Below are positions 1 through 8,361 of a stretch of 64,000 nt of DNA, in pieces. Source of the DNA: Thiodiazotropha sp050291245 (GTDB lineage: Bacteria; Pseudomonadota; Gammaproteobacteria; Chromatiales; Chromatiaceae). Every line of letters starts with the position of its first letter. The first letter of the stretch is position 1. Position numbers and translations under genes: made by a program. The stretch covers positions 1 through 64,000 of the forward strand of contig JBNKJP010000064.1 in the NCBI GenBank assembly GCA_050291245.1, read 5' to 3'. Below the pieces are notes generated by a model. That model searched no databases. It had not been told where the DNA came from and worked only from the letters and a program-made list of their open reading frames with translations.

Positions 1-997
1 AGAGGAACCCATCGCGCTGGTCAGGAGAAACTCGGAATTGGTCGCCCATTGAAATGGTTGCCCTGAATCCTGAGCGCGCCGACGAGGAATGTAGCGAAGC
101 GGCGTGAACGAAAAAGGCGACAACTATCTTGAAAAACGCCGCATCCTCACGACTGCTGGTGGCAAAAAGGTGCAGATCACTACCATCGATGTTCATCATC
201 CAGACGGTGGCGTCGCGAAAACTGACGGTTTCAAGCCATGAGGGTACATCTGTCGCCATCTCGAATACAATGCGGCTGCCATCCCGGCTGGCGCGTAATC
301 GGGTGCTGAACCCCGGGATATCAGCCACAGATGCAACAATCTGTCCATCTACCTGATGGGCCTGCTGGGCGACAAAAACTGAATAGTTGTCAGCGTAGAC
401 CAGCCGGTTGTCGGGTAGCCAGTCGAAGGTGCTGACAAACCCTGAAGACTGGCTGATCAGGTTACCCTTTCTATCGAATACACTCAGTAAGCTTGTGACA
501 TCATCGTCCGGGCAATCCTCTAAACTGCCCCAGATGAGTGCAACTGCCTGGCCGTCCGGTGACAGTTTTGCAGGGCCGTAGACATTCTCATAGAGTTCAA
601 AAGAGTCGAGTGTTAGATTGGTGCGGACATCTTTGATTGTGATTTTTACTTTATAGATAGAAGGTGAGCATCTGTTGCTTCGACTGTACTCACGAATGCG
701 TTCAACATATGCCAGCCCATCGTGAGAGGGTGTTTGCAAGGCATCGGGGTTATCGGCTGCGAATACGGTATATAACCCTGTCGAAAGATCGAGATACTTT
801 CCGCTGTTGGCAATAAACAGGTGGCCGTTTAAATCGCCATTCTGCCCGGTGGAAGGGTCTGTTTCCTCCGGATCGTTATTGTCAGAGTGATCGTCGTCGA
901 TGTCTGGGCTATCTTCCGATCCGCCGCCTCCACCGCAGCCAAACTGGAACAACAGAACAAATATAATTACCAGAAACTTTTTGTAGCAAACGTCCAT
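1..997 (-). CDS. Partial TolB/WD40-like propeller lipoprotein, possibly frameshifted
   Basis: The gene enters from the left edge and starts at the ATG at 995-997. The N-terminus is a hydrophobic signal followed by FQFGC and a run of glycines, which suggests a lipoprotein, although the lipobox is not canonical. An acidic linker follows, then repeats with motifs such as AKLSPDGQAVALIWG and LRASRDGSRIVFE, typical of TolB/WD40-type beta-propellers. The frame stays open to the edge, but below about position 115 it reads like out-of-frame sequence. Shifting by one base at the AAAAA run (111-115) gives a more natural continuation, SFTPLRYIPRRRAQD and then PFQWATNSEFLLTSA. This is either a sequencing indel or a real frameshift. 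Function unknown; probably outer-membrane anchored. Confidence 0.55.
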   Translation of the reverse strand, partial: MDVCYKKFLVIIFVLLFQFGCGGGGGSEDSPDIDDDHSDNNDPEETDPSTGQNGDLNGHLFIANSGKYLDLSTGLYTVFAADNPDALQTPSHDGLAYVERIREYSRSNRCSPSIYKVKITIKDVRTNLTLDSFELYENVYGPAKLSPDGQAVALIWGSLEDCPDDDVTSLLSVFDRKGNLISQSSGFVSTFDWLPDNRLVYADNYSVFVAQQAHQVDGQIVASVADIPGFSTRLRASRDGSRIVFEMATDVPSWLETVSFRDATVWMMNIDGSDLHLFATSSREDAAFFKIVVAFFVHAASLHSSSARSGFRATISMGDQFRVSPDQRDGFL

Positions 998-1337
998 GTT
1001 TAATCCTGATTTTTACGTCCGAAACAGTGCGCTGGACGGAGAAGGCGGCTTTCTCGATATCAATGTTTGTGAATTCCAGAAACAGACGGGATATTGAATT
1101 TCACCCTGCATTACATGCCGTGAATTGATTTTTAAAATGGGCTTATGCAGCAAATAAAGTTAAACACGAATAACGGTCTGTATTTAACCGAATATACCAG
1201 TACCCAAATCGACTAAATATTAGAGATAACCCTAGTTTATTAACCCAACGATTCAAATAGGCCAGGTTCATATAAGTAGCCAGTTCTTTACACATGTATG
1301 CTGAGGGCGCGCAAACCGCTCAAAAACCTATAAGCCC
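998..1337. other. AT-rich intergenic stretch, no gene seen
   Basis: This AT-rich stretch lies between the start of the left-edge lipoprotein gene and the end of the cobalamin operon, both on the minus strand. It must hold the promoter of the lipoprotein gene. I see no convincing terminator, repeat or small gene in it. Confidence 0.5.
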
Positions 1338-2078
1338 TCAAAGAGTGGCAGCTAGCAGTAGCGCCACGCATTCGGTAATCTCCAGCAAGGCTCCGGCGGT
1401 ATCGCCGGTAGTGCCCTGGAGGCGCTTCAGCATGAGCCAGCGGATCCCTGACAGGGTTATGGCGGAACCCATCAAAAGCCACAGGCCGGATGAACCCAGC
1501 CACAAGGTAAGCAGGATCATCGTCAGCAGCAGGACCCCGATGCCCTGGGTTGTGGGCAGATGGCGGGCCATCTGTTCGCCGATACCGCCACGCCGGATGT
1601 AGGGTGTTGTGAGGAACAGGGCCAGCACCGCGCCGCGGCCCAACACGGGTATGGCGATCAGCAACAGGGTCTGCTGCTGCTCGATGAGGTCCTCCAGGGC
1701 GGTGAATTTAAGCAGCAGGAGCAGGATCAGGGTGATCACGCCCATGGGACCGCAGTAGGGATCGTGCATGATCTCCAGGGTCCGCTCCCGGTCGCCGAAA
1801 CCGCCCATCCAGGCATCCGCGCTGTCGGCCAGACCGTCCAGGTGGAGTCCGCCGCTGATGAGTACCCAAGCACCCAGGGTCAGCGCCGCGGCCATCCCGG
1901 AGGCGAGACCGCCCGCCAATGCGGGTATCCCCCAGAGCACCCCGCCCATCAGTAGACCGACCAGCGGATAGTAGAGCAGCGAACGGCCGTTTTGCGGGGC
2001 CTCGGGCGGTTGTGTGAAGTGGACCGGAATCAGGGTCAGAAACTGCAATGCAATGAGAAAGGGGTGCCAGGGGTTCAT
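1338..2078 (-). CDS. cobS: Adenosylcobinamide-GDP ribazoletransferase (cobalamin synthase)
   Basis: This integral membrane enzyme joins adenosylcobinamide-GDP to alpha-ribazole (or its phosphate), the last assembly step of cobalamin. The 246 residues match the family's usual length. The start, NPWHPFLIALQFLTLIPV, is typical of CobS, and the conserved acidic patch HLDGLADSADAWMGG with a following DPYCGPMG is present. Several hydrophobic segments fit the polytopic fold. It is the last gene of the minus-strand B12 operon, nine bases downstream of cobC, and acts on the products of CobU and CobT encoded just upstream. Identification is secure. Confidence 0.96.
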   Translation of the reverse strand: MNPWHPFLIALQFLTLIPVHFTQPPEAPQNGRSLLYYPLVGLLMGGVLWGIPALAGGLASGMAAALTLGAWVLISGGLHLDGLADSADAWMGGFGDRERTLEIMHDPYCGPMGVITLILLLLLKFTALEDLIEQQQTLLLIAIPVLGRGAVLALFLTTPYIRRGGIGEQMARHLPTTQGIGVLLLTMILLTLWLGSSGLWLLMGSAITLSGIRWLMLKRLQGTTGDTAGALLEITECVALLLAATL

Positions 2079-2087
2079 GTCAGGGAT

Positions 2088-2732
2088 TCAGGTAGCCATC
2101 GGTGTCGGGAACAGGTTGTCCTGAGTTTGATTCTCCAACCAGCGCTGGATCAGCCTGCCGGAGGTGAACAGGTGTTCGATCCGGTCGTGCACGAGCATCA
2201 GACCGAACAGGGCGGCCGGTGCGACCTCGATTTCCATGATCGTGTTGAGGGGACGCTGCTGCAGATGGCACAAAAGCACCCGTATCACCCCGCCATGGGT
2301 CACCAGAAGCACCCGTTTACCCACATGCCGGCCGTTAAGCCGTTGCCAGGCGGACACCACCCGGGCGTGGAACTCGGCGAGGGTCTCACCTCCGGGAGGC
2401 GGGTGGTTCACGGGGTCGCGCCAGAAGTCCCCCAGTGCGGTAGCCGAACTCTGCATGATCGCCTCGGCGGTGAGCCCCTCCCAGTCGCCAAAGTCGATCT
2501 CCTGCAGGTCCTCCTCGATCTCCAGGGACAGGCGATGGGCAAAGGCGTACTCCCGGGCAAAACTGACACAGCGCCGCAGGGGGGAACTCATGACCAGGTC
2601 CCAGTGGCAGGGACCCTGGGTGGCGATCTGCATCTGATCCCATCCTGTCTTGGTCAATGAATCGTCGCTACGGCCGCGAAAGCGGGGTCCTCCCACGACC
2701 TCCCCATGGCGTAACAGACCGAGAAATATCAT
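2088..2732 (-). CDS. cobC: Alpha-ribazole phosphatase, histidine phosphatase family
   Basis: The 214-residue protein belongs to the phosphoglycerate-mutase-like phosphatases. The catalytic LRHGE lies at residues 7-11 and a second conserved histidine occurs in VTHGGVIRVLL. In the pathway it removes the phosphate from alpha-ribazole-5'-phosphate or from cobalamin-5'-phosphate. The family is broad, but the position between cobT and cobS and the four-base overlap with the end of cobT's reading direction (2729-2732) support the cobalamin role. Its start codon overlaps the cobT stop, so translation is probably coupled. Confidence 0.9.
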   Translation of the reverse strand: MIFLGLLRHGEVVGGPRFRGRSDDSLTKTGWDQMQIATQGPCHWDLVMSSPLRRCVSFAREYAFAHRLSLEIEEDLQEIDFGDWEGLTAEAIMQSSATALGDFWRDPVNHPPPGGETLAEFHARVVSAWQRLNGRHVGKRVLLVTHGGVIRVLLCHLQQRPLNTIMEIEVAPAALFGLMLVHDRIEHLFTSGRLIQRWLENQTQDNLFPTPMAT

Positions 2733-3805
2733 GGAGTTGCCTCCGCGCTATCTTTTTCTGACACACCGGCTTCCGCGAAGGTGGCCATGCCGTTATGCAG
2801 GGCGCAGGCGAGTTGCAGCAGCGGTACGCAACTGGCCGCGCCGCTGCCCTCGCCCAGACGCATGCCGATATCCAGCAGAGGTTCGCCATGCAGGGCCTGG
2901 AGGACACGCTTGTGTCCCGGTTCCGCCGAGCTGTGGCTATACAGCAGCCAGGGGGTAATCCCGCTGTTGAGGCGGGTCGCCACCAGGGCGGCCACCGAAC
3001 TGATAAAGCCATCCACAAGGACCGGTAGGCCCATGTGGCCGCAGGCCAGATAGCTGCCGGTCAGCCCGGCGATCTCGAAACCGCCCAGGCAGCGCAGGGC
3101 CTCGAGGGGGGTATCCCCCAACAGACCCTGGATCGACAGGGCACGACGAATGACACCGATTTTATGTTCTACCCCGGTTTGATCCAGGCCGGTACCGGGG
3201 CCGGCCAGTTGTTCGGGTTCCAGCTTGAGTAGGCTGCAGGCCAGGGCCGTTGCCGAGGTGGTGTTGCCGATGCCCATTTCACCGCCGATGAACAGTTGCG
3301 CCCCGGCGAGTTTGGCCCGCTCGGCGGCCTGGCGCCCCGCATGCAGGGCGCGTCCGAGTTGCGAGGTATCCATGGCTGCGGTTTGGCAGAAATTGGCGGT
3401 GCCGGGACCCAGGTGCAGATCCAGCACGCCGGGTAGGGGGCCGGGGTCGCTGACGGTGCCCAGGTTGATAACCTCCAACTGGGCCTTCAGCTGACGGGCC
3501 AGAACACTGATCGCGGCGCCGCCCCGGGCAAAGTTTTTCACCATCTCGGCGGTAACCTCCTGGGGGAAGGCGGATACACCTTCCCGCGCCACACCATGAT
3601 CGCCGGCAAACACGGTGATCGCGATGCGCGCCAGTTCGGGACGCTCGCTACCCTGCAGTGCGGCGAGTTGAATCGCCAGAGTCTCGAGCTTGCCTAAGGC
3701 GCCGGGTGGCTTGGTGAGGCTGTTCTGACGGTTAAGTGCCGCCTCCCGTGCGTGCTCGTCGGGACAGGCTGCCGGAATGCTCAACCAGGTGGTGCTATCG
3801 TTCAA
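2729..3805 (-). CDS. cobT: Nicotinate-nucleotide--dimethylbenzimidazole phosphoribosyltransferase
   Basis: CobT activates the lower ligand base by transferring phosphoribose from nicotinate mononucleotide, giving alpha-ribazole phosphate. The 358 residues match family length. Characteristic stretches are the N-terminal LTKPPGALGKLETLA, the FAGDHGVA motif, GEMGIGNTTSA and the C-terminal MRLGEGSGAA containing the catalytic glutamate. It overlaps cobU by 11 bases upstream and cobC by four bases downstream, within the riboswitch-controlled operon. No oddities are seen. Confidence 0.96.
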   Translation of the reverse strand: MNDSTTWLSIPAACPDEHAREAALNRQNSLTKPPGALGKLETLAIQLAALQGSERPELARIAITVFAGDHGVAREGVSAFPQEVTAEMVKNFARGGAAISVLARQLKAQLEVINLGTVSDPGPLPGVLDLHLGPGTANFCQTAAMDTSQLGRALHAGRQAAERAKLAGAQLFIGGEMGIGNTTSATALACSLLKLEPEQLAGPGTGLDQTGVEHKIGVIRRALSIQGLLGDTPLEALRCLGGFEIAGLTGSYLACGHMGLPVLVDGFISSVAALVATRLNSGITPWLLYSHSSAEPGHKRVLQALHGEPLLDIGMRLGEGSGAASCVPLLQLACALHNGMATFAEAGVSEKDSAEATP

Positions 3806-4337
3806 TGGGATCTCCTTTCAAGATTTGAGGCAAACCCGCCACGGTCATAATGACGCGCTCGCAGACCTGGGCCAAGGTCTGATGCAGTCGTCCGCTCTCG
3901 TCGCAGAAGCGGCGACTCAGTGGGTCAATGGGAATCACCCCAAAGTTGGTTTCGTTACTTACCAGGATGATCTCTCCCGGTAGTTCGGGCAGGGTTGTCA
4001 ACAGCGCGGATCGCTCCTGATTGAAGCGCTCGGGATCCGGGTCGATCAGTAGTTGGGTGAGCCAGAGGGTCAGGCAATCCACCAGCAGACAACGGTTTTC
4101 GGCGGCATGGGATTGTAGCGCCGAGGCCAGCCGGTAGGGTTCTTCCACCAGGGTCCAATGCTCGGGCCGGTGTACCTGGTGGGCTGCGATGCGTTCGGCC
4201 ATCTCCCGGTCTCCCACCCGGGCGGTGGCGATATAGGTGACCGGAAGCTGGGTCTTTTCTGCCAGCGACTCCGCCAATCGGCTCTTGCCGGAGCGAACGC
4301 CGCCCAGGATCAGGGTTTTTCGCTTCGCGCTTATCAT
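3795..4337 (-). CDS. cobU: Bifunctional adenosylcobinamide kinase / guanylyltransferase
   Basis: CobU phosphorylates adenosylcobinamide and transfers GMP from GTP to make adenosylcobinamide-GDP, the partner of alpha-ribazole. The 180-residue protein has the P-loop GGVRSGKS at residues 12-19. It also has the family signature AHQVHRPEHW, which contains the histidine that carries the guanylyl group. The start overlaps the end of cobQ by four bases and the end overlaps cobT by 11 bases. Length and motifs are standard. Confidence 0.96.
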   Translation of the reverse strand: MISAKRKTLILGGVRSGKSRLAESLAEKTQLPVTYIATARVGDREMAERIAAHQVHRPEHWTLVEEPYRLASALQSHAAENRCLLVDCLTLWLTQLLIDPDPERFNQERSALLTTLPELPGEIILVSNETNFGVIPIDPLSRRFCDESGRLHQTLAQVCERVIMTVAGLPQILKGDPIER

Positions 4338-5848
4338 TCGGGTTTTCCTGGGTAGTCCGGTTGTGGTGTCGCGCTGAATATTGCCCTGAGTTTCGCCCGG
4401 TCGAGATGGCGTTCTACGCTGTCAGCCAGGCGTTCAATCTCAGCTTCCCGCATGCCCTGGTAGTCCTGAGGTTGCGCCTGCCTCAGACCGGCCCAGTGCA
4501 GCAGTGCCTGACAGGCCAGGGGTTGTTCGAACAGGCCATGGAGATAGGTGCCGAGAATCTGTCCGTCCTCGCTGATGGCGCCGTCGGCGCGATCCTGCAG
4601 ATGAACCGCCGGTCGGGACAGGGCCGGACCCTGGCAGATGCCCGCATGGATTTCATAGCCGCTGACCGGCGTTTGCTCAAGGGTCAGATGCCCCGAGACA
4701 TTATGCAGTTGTTTATGGGGTTCCAGGCGGGTCTGCAGGTCGAGCAGACCCAGTCCCGGGCTGCTCCCTGGCGGTCCTTCCAGACCTTGTGGGTCGTCGA
4801 TACTGCGGCCCAGCATCTGAAAGCCGCCGCAGATCCCGATCAGACGCCCGGCATAGCGGAGATGGCGTTGCAGATGGGCTTCCCATCCCTGGCTCTTGAG
4901 CCATTCGAGATCGCTGCGCACGCTTTTGCTGCCCGGGAGAATGATCAGATCGGCGGGGGGAGGCGTCTGCCCGGGACCGACGAAGCGCAGGTTCACCTGG
5001 GGGTGGAGACGCAGGGGATCCAGGTCGGTGTGGTTGCTGATATGGGGCAGGGCCGGGACGACCACTTGAAAGGTCTCTGGGTCGGCGGGCGTGTCGGATT
5101 CCCGGGGCAGGGCATCCTCGGCCTCGAGGTGCAGGCCGTGGAGGTAGGGCAGGACCCCGAGCACCGGTTTGTCGGTGGTACGTTCCAGCCAGTCGAGTCC
5201 CGATTGCAGCAGTGCCAGATCGCCCCGGAAGCGGTTGATGACAAAGCCGACGACCCGCGCCCGTTCCGACTCGCTGAGCAGGGCCAGGGTGCCGACGATA
5301 TGGGCGAACACCCCGCCCCGGTCGATATCGGCGATGAGAATGACCGGGACGTTCACCGCCTCGGCGAATCCCATGTTGGCGATATCGTTATCCCGCAGAT
5401 TGATCTCCGCGGGGGAACCGGCGCCTTCGATGACCAGCGCCTCGTACTGTTCGCTCAGGCGGAAGTAGGCTTCGAGGACGGCGTGGCGGGCCTTCGCCTT
5501 GTAGTGGTGGTAGTCCAGGGCCTCCATATTGCCGATGGCTTGGCCGTGGATGATCACCTGGGCGCCGGTGTCGCTGTTGGGTTTGAGCAGCACCGGGTTC
5601 ATGTCGGTGTGGGGCAGGAGGTGGCAGGCCTGGGCCTGCACCGCCTGGGCGCGTCCGATCTCGCCCCCTTCGGGAGTGACGGCGCTGTTCAAGGCCATGT
5701 TCTGGGGTTTGAAGGGGGCAACCCGCACCTCCTGGCGCTGCAACCAGCGGCACAGGGCGGTGACCAACAGGCTCTTGCCCGCATCGGAGGTGGTTCCCTG
5801 AACCATAACCGCGGCGCAACTTGCCATGGGGGTGTCGAGATGATTCAT
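4334..5848 (-). CDS. cobQ: Cobyric acid synthase (glutamine-hydrolysing)
   Basis: CobQ amidates four side chains of adenosylcobyrinic acid a,c-diamide using glutamine and ATP. The 504-residue product starts at MNHLDTPMAS, whose ATG overlaps the upstream stop as ATGA. A longer open frame begins at 6034 but would run through the upstream gene. The N-terminal ATP-binding motif is QGTTSDAGKS, followed by KPQNMALNS. The C-terminal glutamine amidotransferase half has GICGGFQMLG with the nucleophilic cysteine, and the late histidine in GTYLHGLFE. It sits between cobD and cobU in the operon. Confidence 0.96.
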   Translation of the reverse strand: MNHLDTPMASCAAVMVQGTTSDAGKSLLVTALCRWLQRQEVRVAPFKPQNMALNSAVTPEGGEIGRAQAVQAQACHLLPHTDMNPVLLKPNSDTGAQVIIHGQAIGNMEALDYHHYKAKARHAVLEAYFRLSEQYEALVIEGAGSPAEINLRDNDIANMGFAEAVNVPVILIADIDRGGVFAHIVGTLALLSESERARVVGFVINRFRGDLALLQSGLDWLERTTDKPVLGVLPYLHGLHLEAEDALPRESDTPADPETFQVVVPALPHISNHTDLDPLRLHPQVNLRFVGPGQTPPPADLIILPGSKSVRSDLEWLKSQGWEAHLQRHLRYAGRLIGICGGFQMLGRSIDDPQGLEGPPGSSPGLGLLDLQTRLEPHKQLHNVSGHLTLEQTPVSGYEIHAGICQGPALSRPAVHLQDRADGAISEDGQILGTYLHGLFEQPLACQALLHWAGLRQAQPQDYQGMREAEIERLADSVERHLDRAKLRAIFSATPQPDYPGKPE

Positions 5849-6852
5849 ACGGTTTTCCGAATCGGACTCAAATGGGCCAGAGACTGAGCCAGAGCCTGGG
5901 TCAGGCGTTGCCATTGCGCTTCGCATTCCGGCAGACCGAAACGCAGGCTGATGGGCGACTCGAACAGCCGAACCAGGATTCCCTGCTGTGCGAGTGCGTG
6001 GTGCAGGGTCCGGGCATGGGGGGTGATGACCCATTGAAACAGGGCGTTACCTCCCGATGGGGCCAAGCCGTGATCGGTCAGCAGCCTGCGCAGGCGTTCG
6101 CCCTGGAGGGGCAGGTTCCGGCGTGCCTCGGTTTGCCAGTCCAGATCCCGCAGTGCGCCACTCGCCACCCAGCGGGCGGGACCGCTGACGCTCCAGGGTC
6201 CGAGCAGGGCTTCGAGACGCGACAGCAGTGGGGTCTCGGCGCAGACAAATCCGACCCGCGCCCCCGCCAGGCCGAAAAACTTACCCAGGGAACGCAGCAC
6301 GATCAGACCGGGCCGGGGGTGGGCCAGCAGGCTGATCTCCGGAGTGGCATCGGCGAACGCCTCATCGACCACCAGCCATCCTCCCCGTTGCGCAAGCCGG
6401 GCGTGCCAGTCAAGGATCTGCTCGGCGGCATGGCAGCTTCCCGTGGGGTTGTTGGGCCGCACCAGGATCAGTACCTCGAGCTGGGAGATGTGTGATTCGA
6501 TCCGGTTGGTGTCGAGTAACCGGATCTGGTGCCCGGCCTGCTGCCAGGCATGCTGGTGTTCGGCGTAGCTGGGGTGGACGAGGCCTACCCGTGCCCTGGG
6601 TCGCAACCGGGGCAGTGCCTGGATGGCGGCCTGACTGCCGCACACCGGCAACAGGGATTCGGTTTGGTAGTAACTCCGCGCCGCCGCTTCCAGATCGTCT
6701 TCGGATTCCGGAAGCCGGGTCCAGTGTTCGGCGGGAACCCTGGGCACCGGCCAGCCCCGGGGATTGATTCCGGTGGAGAGGTCGAGCCACTGGGAAAGCG
6801 GTCGATCATAAGTGGCGGCGGCGCGCCGCAGGCGACCCCCGTGCTCAAGCAT
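5845..6852 (-). CDS. cobD: L-threonine-O-3-phosphate decarboxylase (PLP-dependent)
   Basis: The enzyme makes (R)-1-amino-2-propanol O-2-phosphate, the linker attached to adenosylcobyric acid by the neighbouring CbiB. It has 335 residues of the class-I aminotransferase fold. The N-terminal LDLSTGINPRGWP is typical of this subfamily, RPNNPTG lies mid-protein, and the PLP-binding lysine is in LRSLGKFFGLAGARVGF. It overlaps cbiB by eight bases upstream and cobQ by four downstream. The name follows Salmonella cobD; in Pseudomonas nomenclature it is cobC. Confidence 0.93.
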   Translation of the reverse strand: MLEHGGRLRRAAATYDRPLSQWLDLSTGINPRGWPVPRVPAEHWTRLPESEDDLEAAARSYYQTESLLPVCGSQAAIQALPRLRPRARVGLVHPSYAEHQHAWQQAGHQIRLLDTNRIESHISQLEVLILVRPNNPTGSCHAAEQILDWHARLAQRGGWLVVDEAFADATPEISLLAHPRPGLIVLRSLGKFFGLAGARVGFVCAETPLLSRLEALLGPWSVSGPARWVASGALRDLDWQTEARRNLPLQGERLRRLLTDHGLAPSGGNALFQWVITPHARTLHHALAQQGILVRLFESPISLRFGLPECEAQWQRLTQALAQSLAHLSPIRKTV

Positions 6853-7777
6853 GCAGGGTGCGGATCAGGTCCGCCAGCAGCGGGAGTAACAGCCAGAGCG
6901 CCAGCGAGGTGCTGACCAGACGCAGGGCCCGGGGGATATCCCGGGCGCCGGGGGCGGGGCCGCTGCCGAGCAGAGGCCGCGCGTGCCACTCACCCCGGTA
7001 GCGGGCGGGACCGCCCAGGGTGATGGTCAGGGCACCGGCGCCGGCGGCCATTACCGGGCCGGCGTTGGGGCTGTCCCAGGCGGGAGCCTGGGTATGCCAA
7101 CAACGCAAGGCCTGAAGGGTGTGTCCGGTCAACGCGTAGCCCAAGGCGGTCAGTCGTGCCGGAAGATAGTTCAGCAGATCGTCGAGACGCGCGGCGGCCC
7201 AGCCGAAATCCCGGTAGCGTTCGCTGCGGTAGCCCCACAGGGCGTCCAGAGTGTTGGCGAAGCGATAGACCAGGCAACCCGGGGCCCCGGCGATGACAAA
7301 CCAGAACAGGGCGCCGAACACCGCGTCGCTGCCGTTCTCCAGGACCGATTCCGTGGTGGCCTTGGGGATCTCCAGGGCCTCCGGGTCGCGGCTGACCAGG
7401 TAGGAGGCGAGTCGCCGGGCGGCGGGTTCATCCTGACGTTCCAGGGCGTCGCTGACCGCCCGGGCGTGTTGATGCAGACTGCGGTGGCCGATGGCGAAGC
7501 TCAGGGCCAGCAGGTCGAAAGCCGCGCCAATCCCGGGAAGTCGGCTGATCCACGCCGCCGCCAGCGCGGTGGGCAGAATCAGGGTCAGCCAGGCGAGGAC
7601 TCCCCGTATCCGCCGTTGCGCGGGTGTCCGGGAGCCTGAGCCATAGGCGATCGATTCGACGCCTTGGGCCAGGCGGCCGAACCCCACCAGGGGATGGGCG
7701 CGCCGGGGTTCGCCGAATAGCCAGTCGAGCAGCAGCGCGCCAAGTACCGTCAGGGTGATGGTCGGCACGGGGCTCAA
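6845..7777 (-). CDS. cbiB: Adenosylcobinamide-phosphate synthase
   Basis: CbiB attaches the aminopropanol phosphate arm to adenosylcobyric acid. The 310-residue membrane protein has the typical start LLDWLFGEPRRAHPLVGFG and the conserved stretches VSRDPEALEIPKATTES and ENGSDAVFGALFW. It overlaps btuM by four bases and cobD by eight, so the genes for making and attaching the arm are adjacent and probably co-translated. In Pseudomonas-style nomenclature this is cobD. Identification is secure. Confidence 0.95.
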   Translation of the reverse strand: MSPVPTITLTVLGALLLDWLFGEPRRAHPLVGFGRLAQGVESIAYGSGSRTPAQRRIRGVLAWLTLILPTALAAAWISRLPGIGAAFDLLALSFAIGHRSLHQHARAVSDALERQDEPAARRLASYLVSRDPEALEIPKATTESVLENGSDAVFGALFWFVIAGAPGCLVYRFANTLDALWGYRSERYRDFGWAAARLDDLLNYLPARLTALGYALTGHTLQALRCWHTQAPAWDSPNAGPVMAAGAGALTITLGGPARYRGEWHARPLLGSGPAPGARDIPRALRLVSTSLALWLLLPLLADLIRTLHA

Positions 7778-8358
7778 GCCTGTTTGGACAAGCCCTGATC
7801 CGAGCCCCGCCGAAACAGACGGACCACCCCGTAGACAACTCCGGCCATGATCAGATACAAGGCGACGGACTGAAGATTACCCGGCAGATACTTCACCAGT
7901 CGCTGGACGAATTCCGACAGGTTGGTATCGACGAAGCGGCCCGAGAAAAAGTAGAAGCCGCCGCTGGAGATCAGTTCGCAGGTCAGGGTTCCCCCCAGGG
8001 CGTAGAGGCTCATCCGGGTCAGGTTTTGCCACAGAGGTGCGATTTGCGGTTTGGCGCTGCGCCCCGCATACCAGAGCGCGGCATAGGCGGGCAGCAGCAG
8101 GGCATAGGCGCCGGTGACGCAGAAACTGCTGACTCCGCCCCAGGTGATGGCGATATAGTCCAGGCTGACCGCGAGCAGAAAAAACAGCCCGAAATAGCCG
8201 GTGGAGCGCAGGCTGATGCCGGCGAGAAAGAAGATCGCCCAGGAGGCGTCGGGCAGATGCTCCAGGGTGAAATCGTGGTGTCCCCGGGTCAGTATCATCA
8301 ACAGGGCCAGGGTGATGGCCAGGGACAGGTTGAGGCGCGGGTCTTGGGTTCGCAGCAT
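7774..8358 (-). CDS. btuM: Predicted corrinoid inner-membrane transporter BtuM
   Basis: The 194-residue protein has about six hydrophobic segments and lies between btuB and cbiB, three bases after the btuB stop. It matches the BtuM family, which resembles the substrate-binding S-components of ECF vitamin transporters. In the characterised Thiobacillus denitrificans protein, as I recall it, Cys80 coordinates the cobalt. Here the only cysteine in that region is also residue 80 (GGVSSFCVTGAY), and His28, Asp67 and Tyr85 fall at positions I remember as conserved. No btuCDF genes occur in the window, so this protein may be the inner-membrane route for corrinoids delivered by BtuB. The assignment rests on context plus those residues. 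Confidence 0.75.
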   Translation of the reverse strand: MLRTQDPRLNLSLAITLALLMILTRGHHDFTLEHLPDASWAIFFLAGISLRSTGYFGLFFLLAVSLDYIAITWGGVSSFCVTGAYALLLPAYAALWYAGRSAKPQIAPLWQNLTRMSLYALGGTLTCELISSGGFYFFSGRFVDTNLSEFVQRLVKYLPGNLQSVALYLIMAGVVYGVVRLFRRGSDQGLSKQA

Positions 8359-8361
8359 CGG

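Noticed and set aside
4361..5887. A 508-codon plus-strand frame opposite cobQ
   Set aside because: Antisense shadow of cobQ; no start signal and no domain features.
5849..6034. A 62-residue N-terminal extension of cobQ
   Set aside because: The extension lies inside cobD and lacks a ribosome-binding site; the ATGA overlap start gives the normal CobQ N-terminus.
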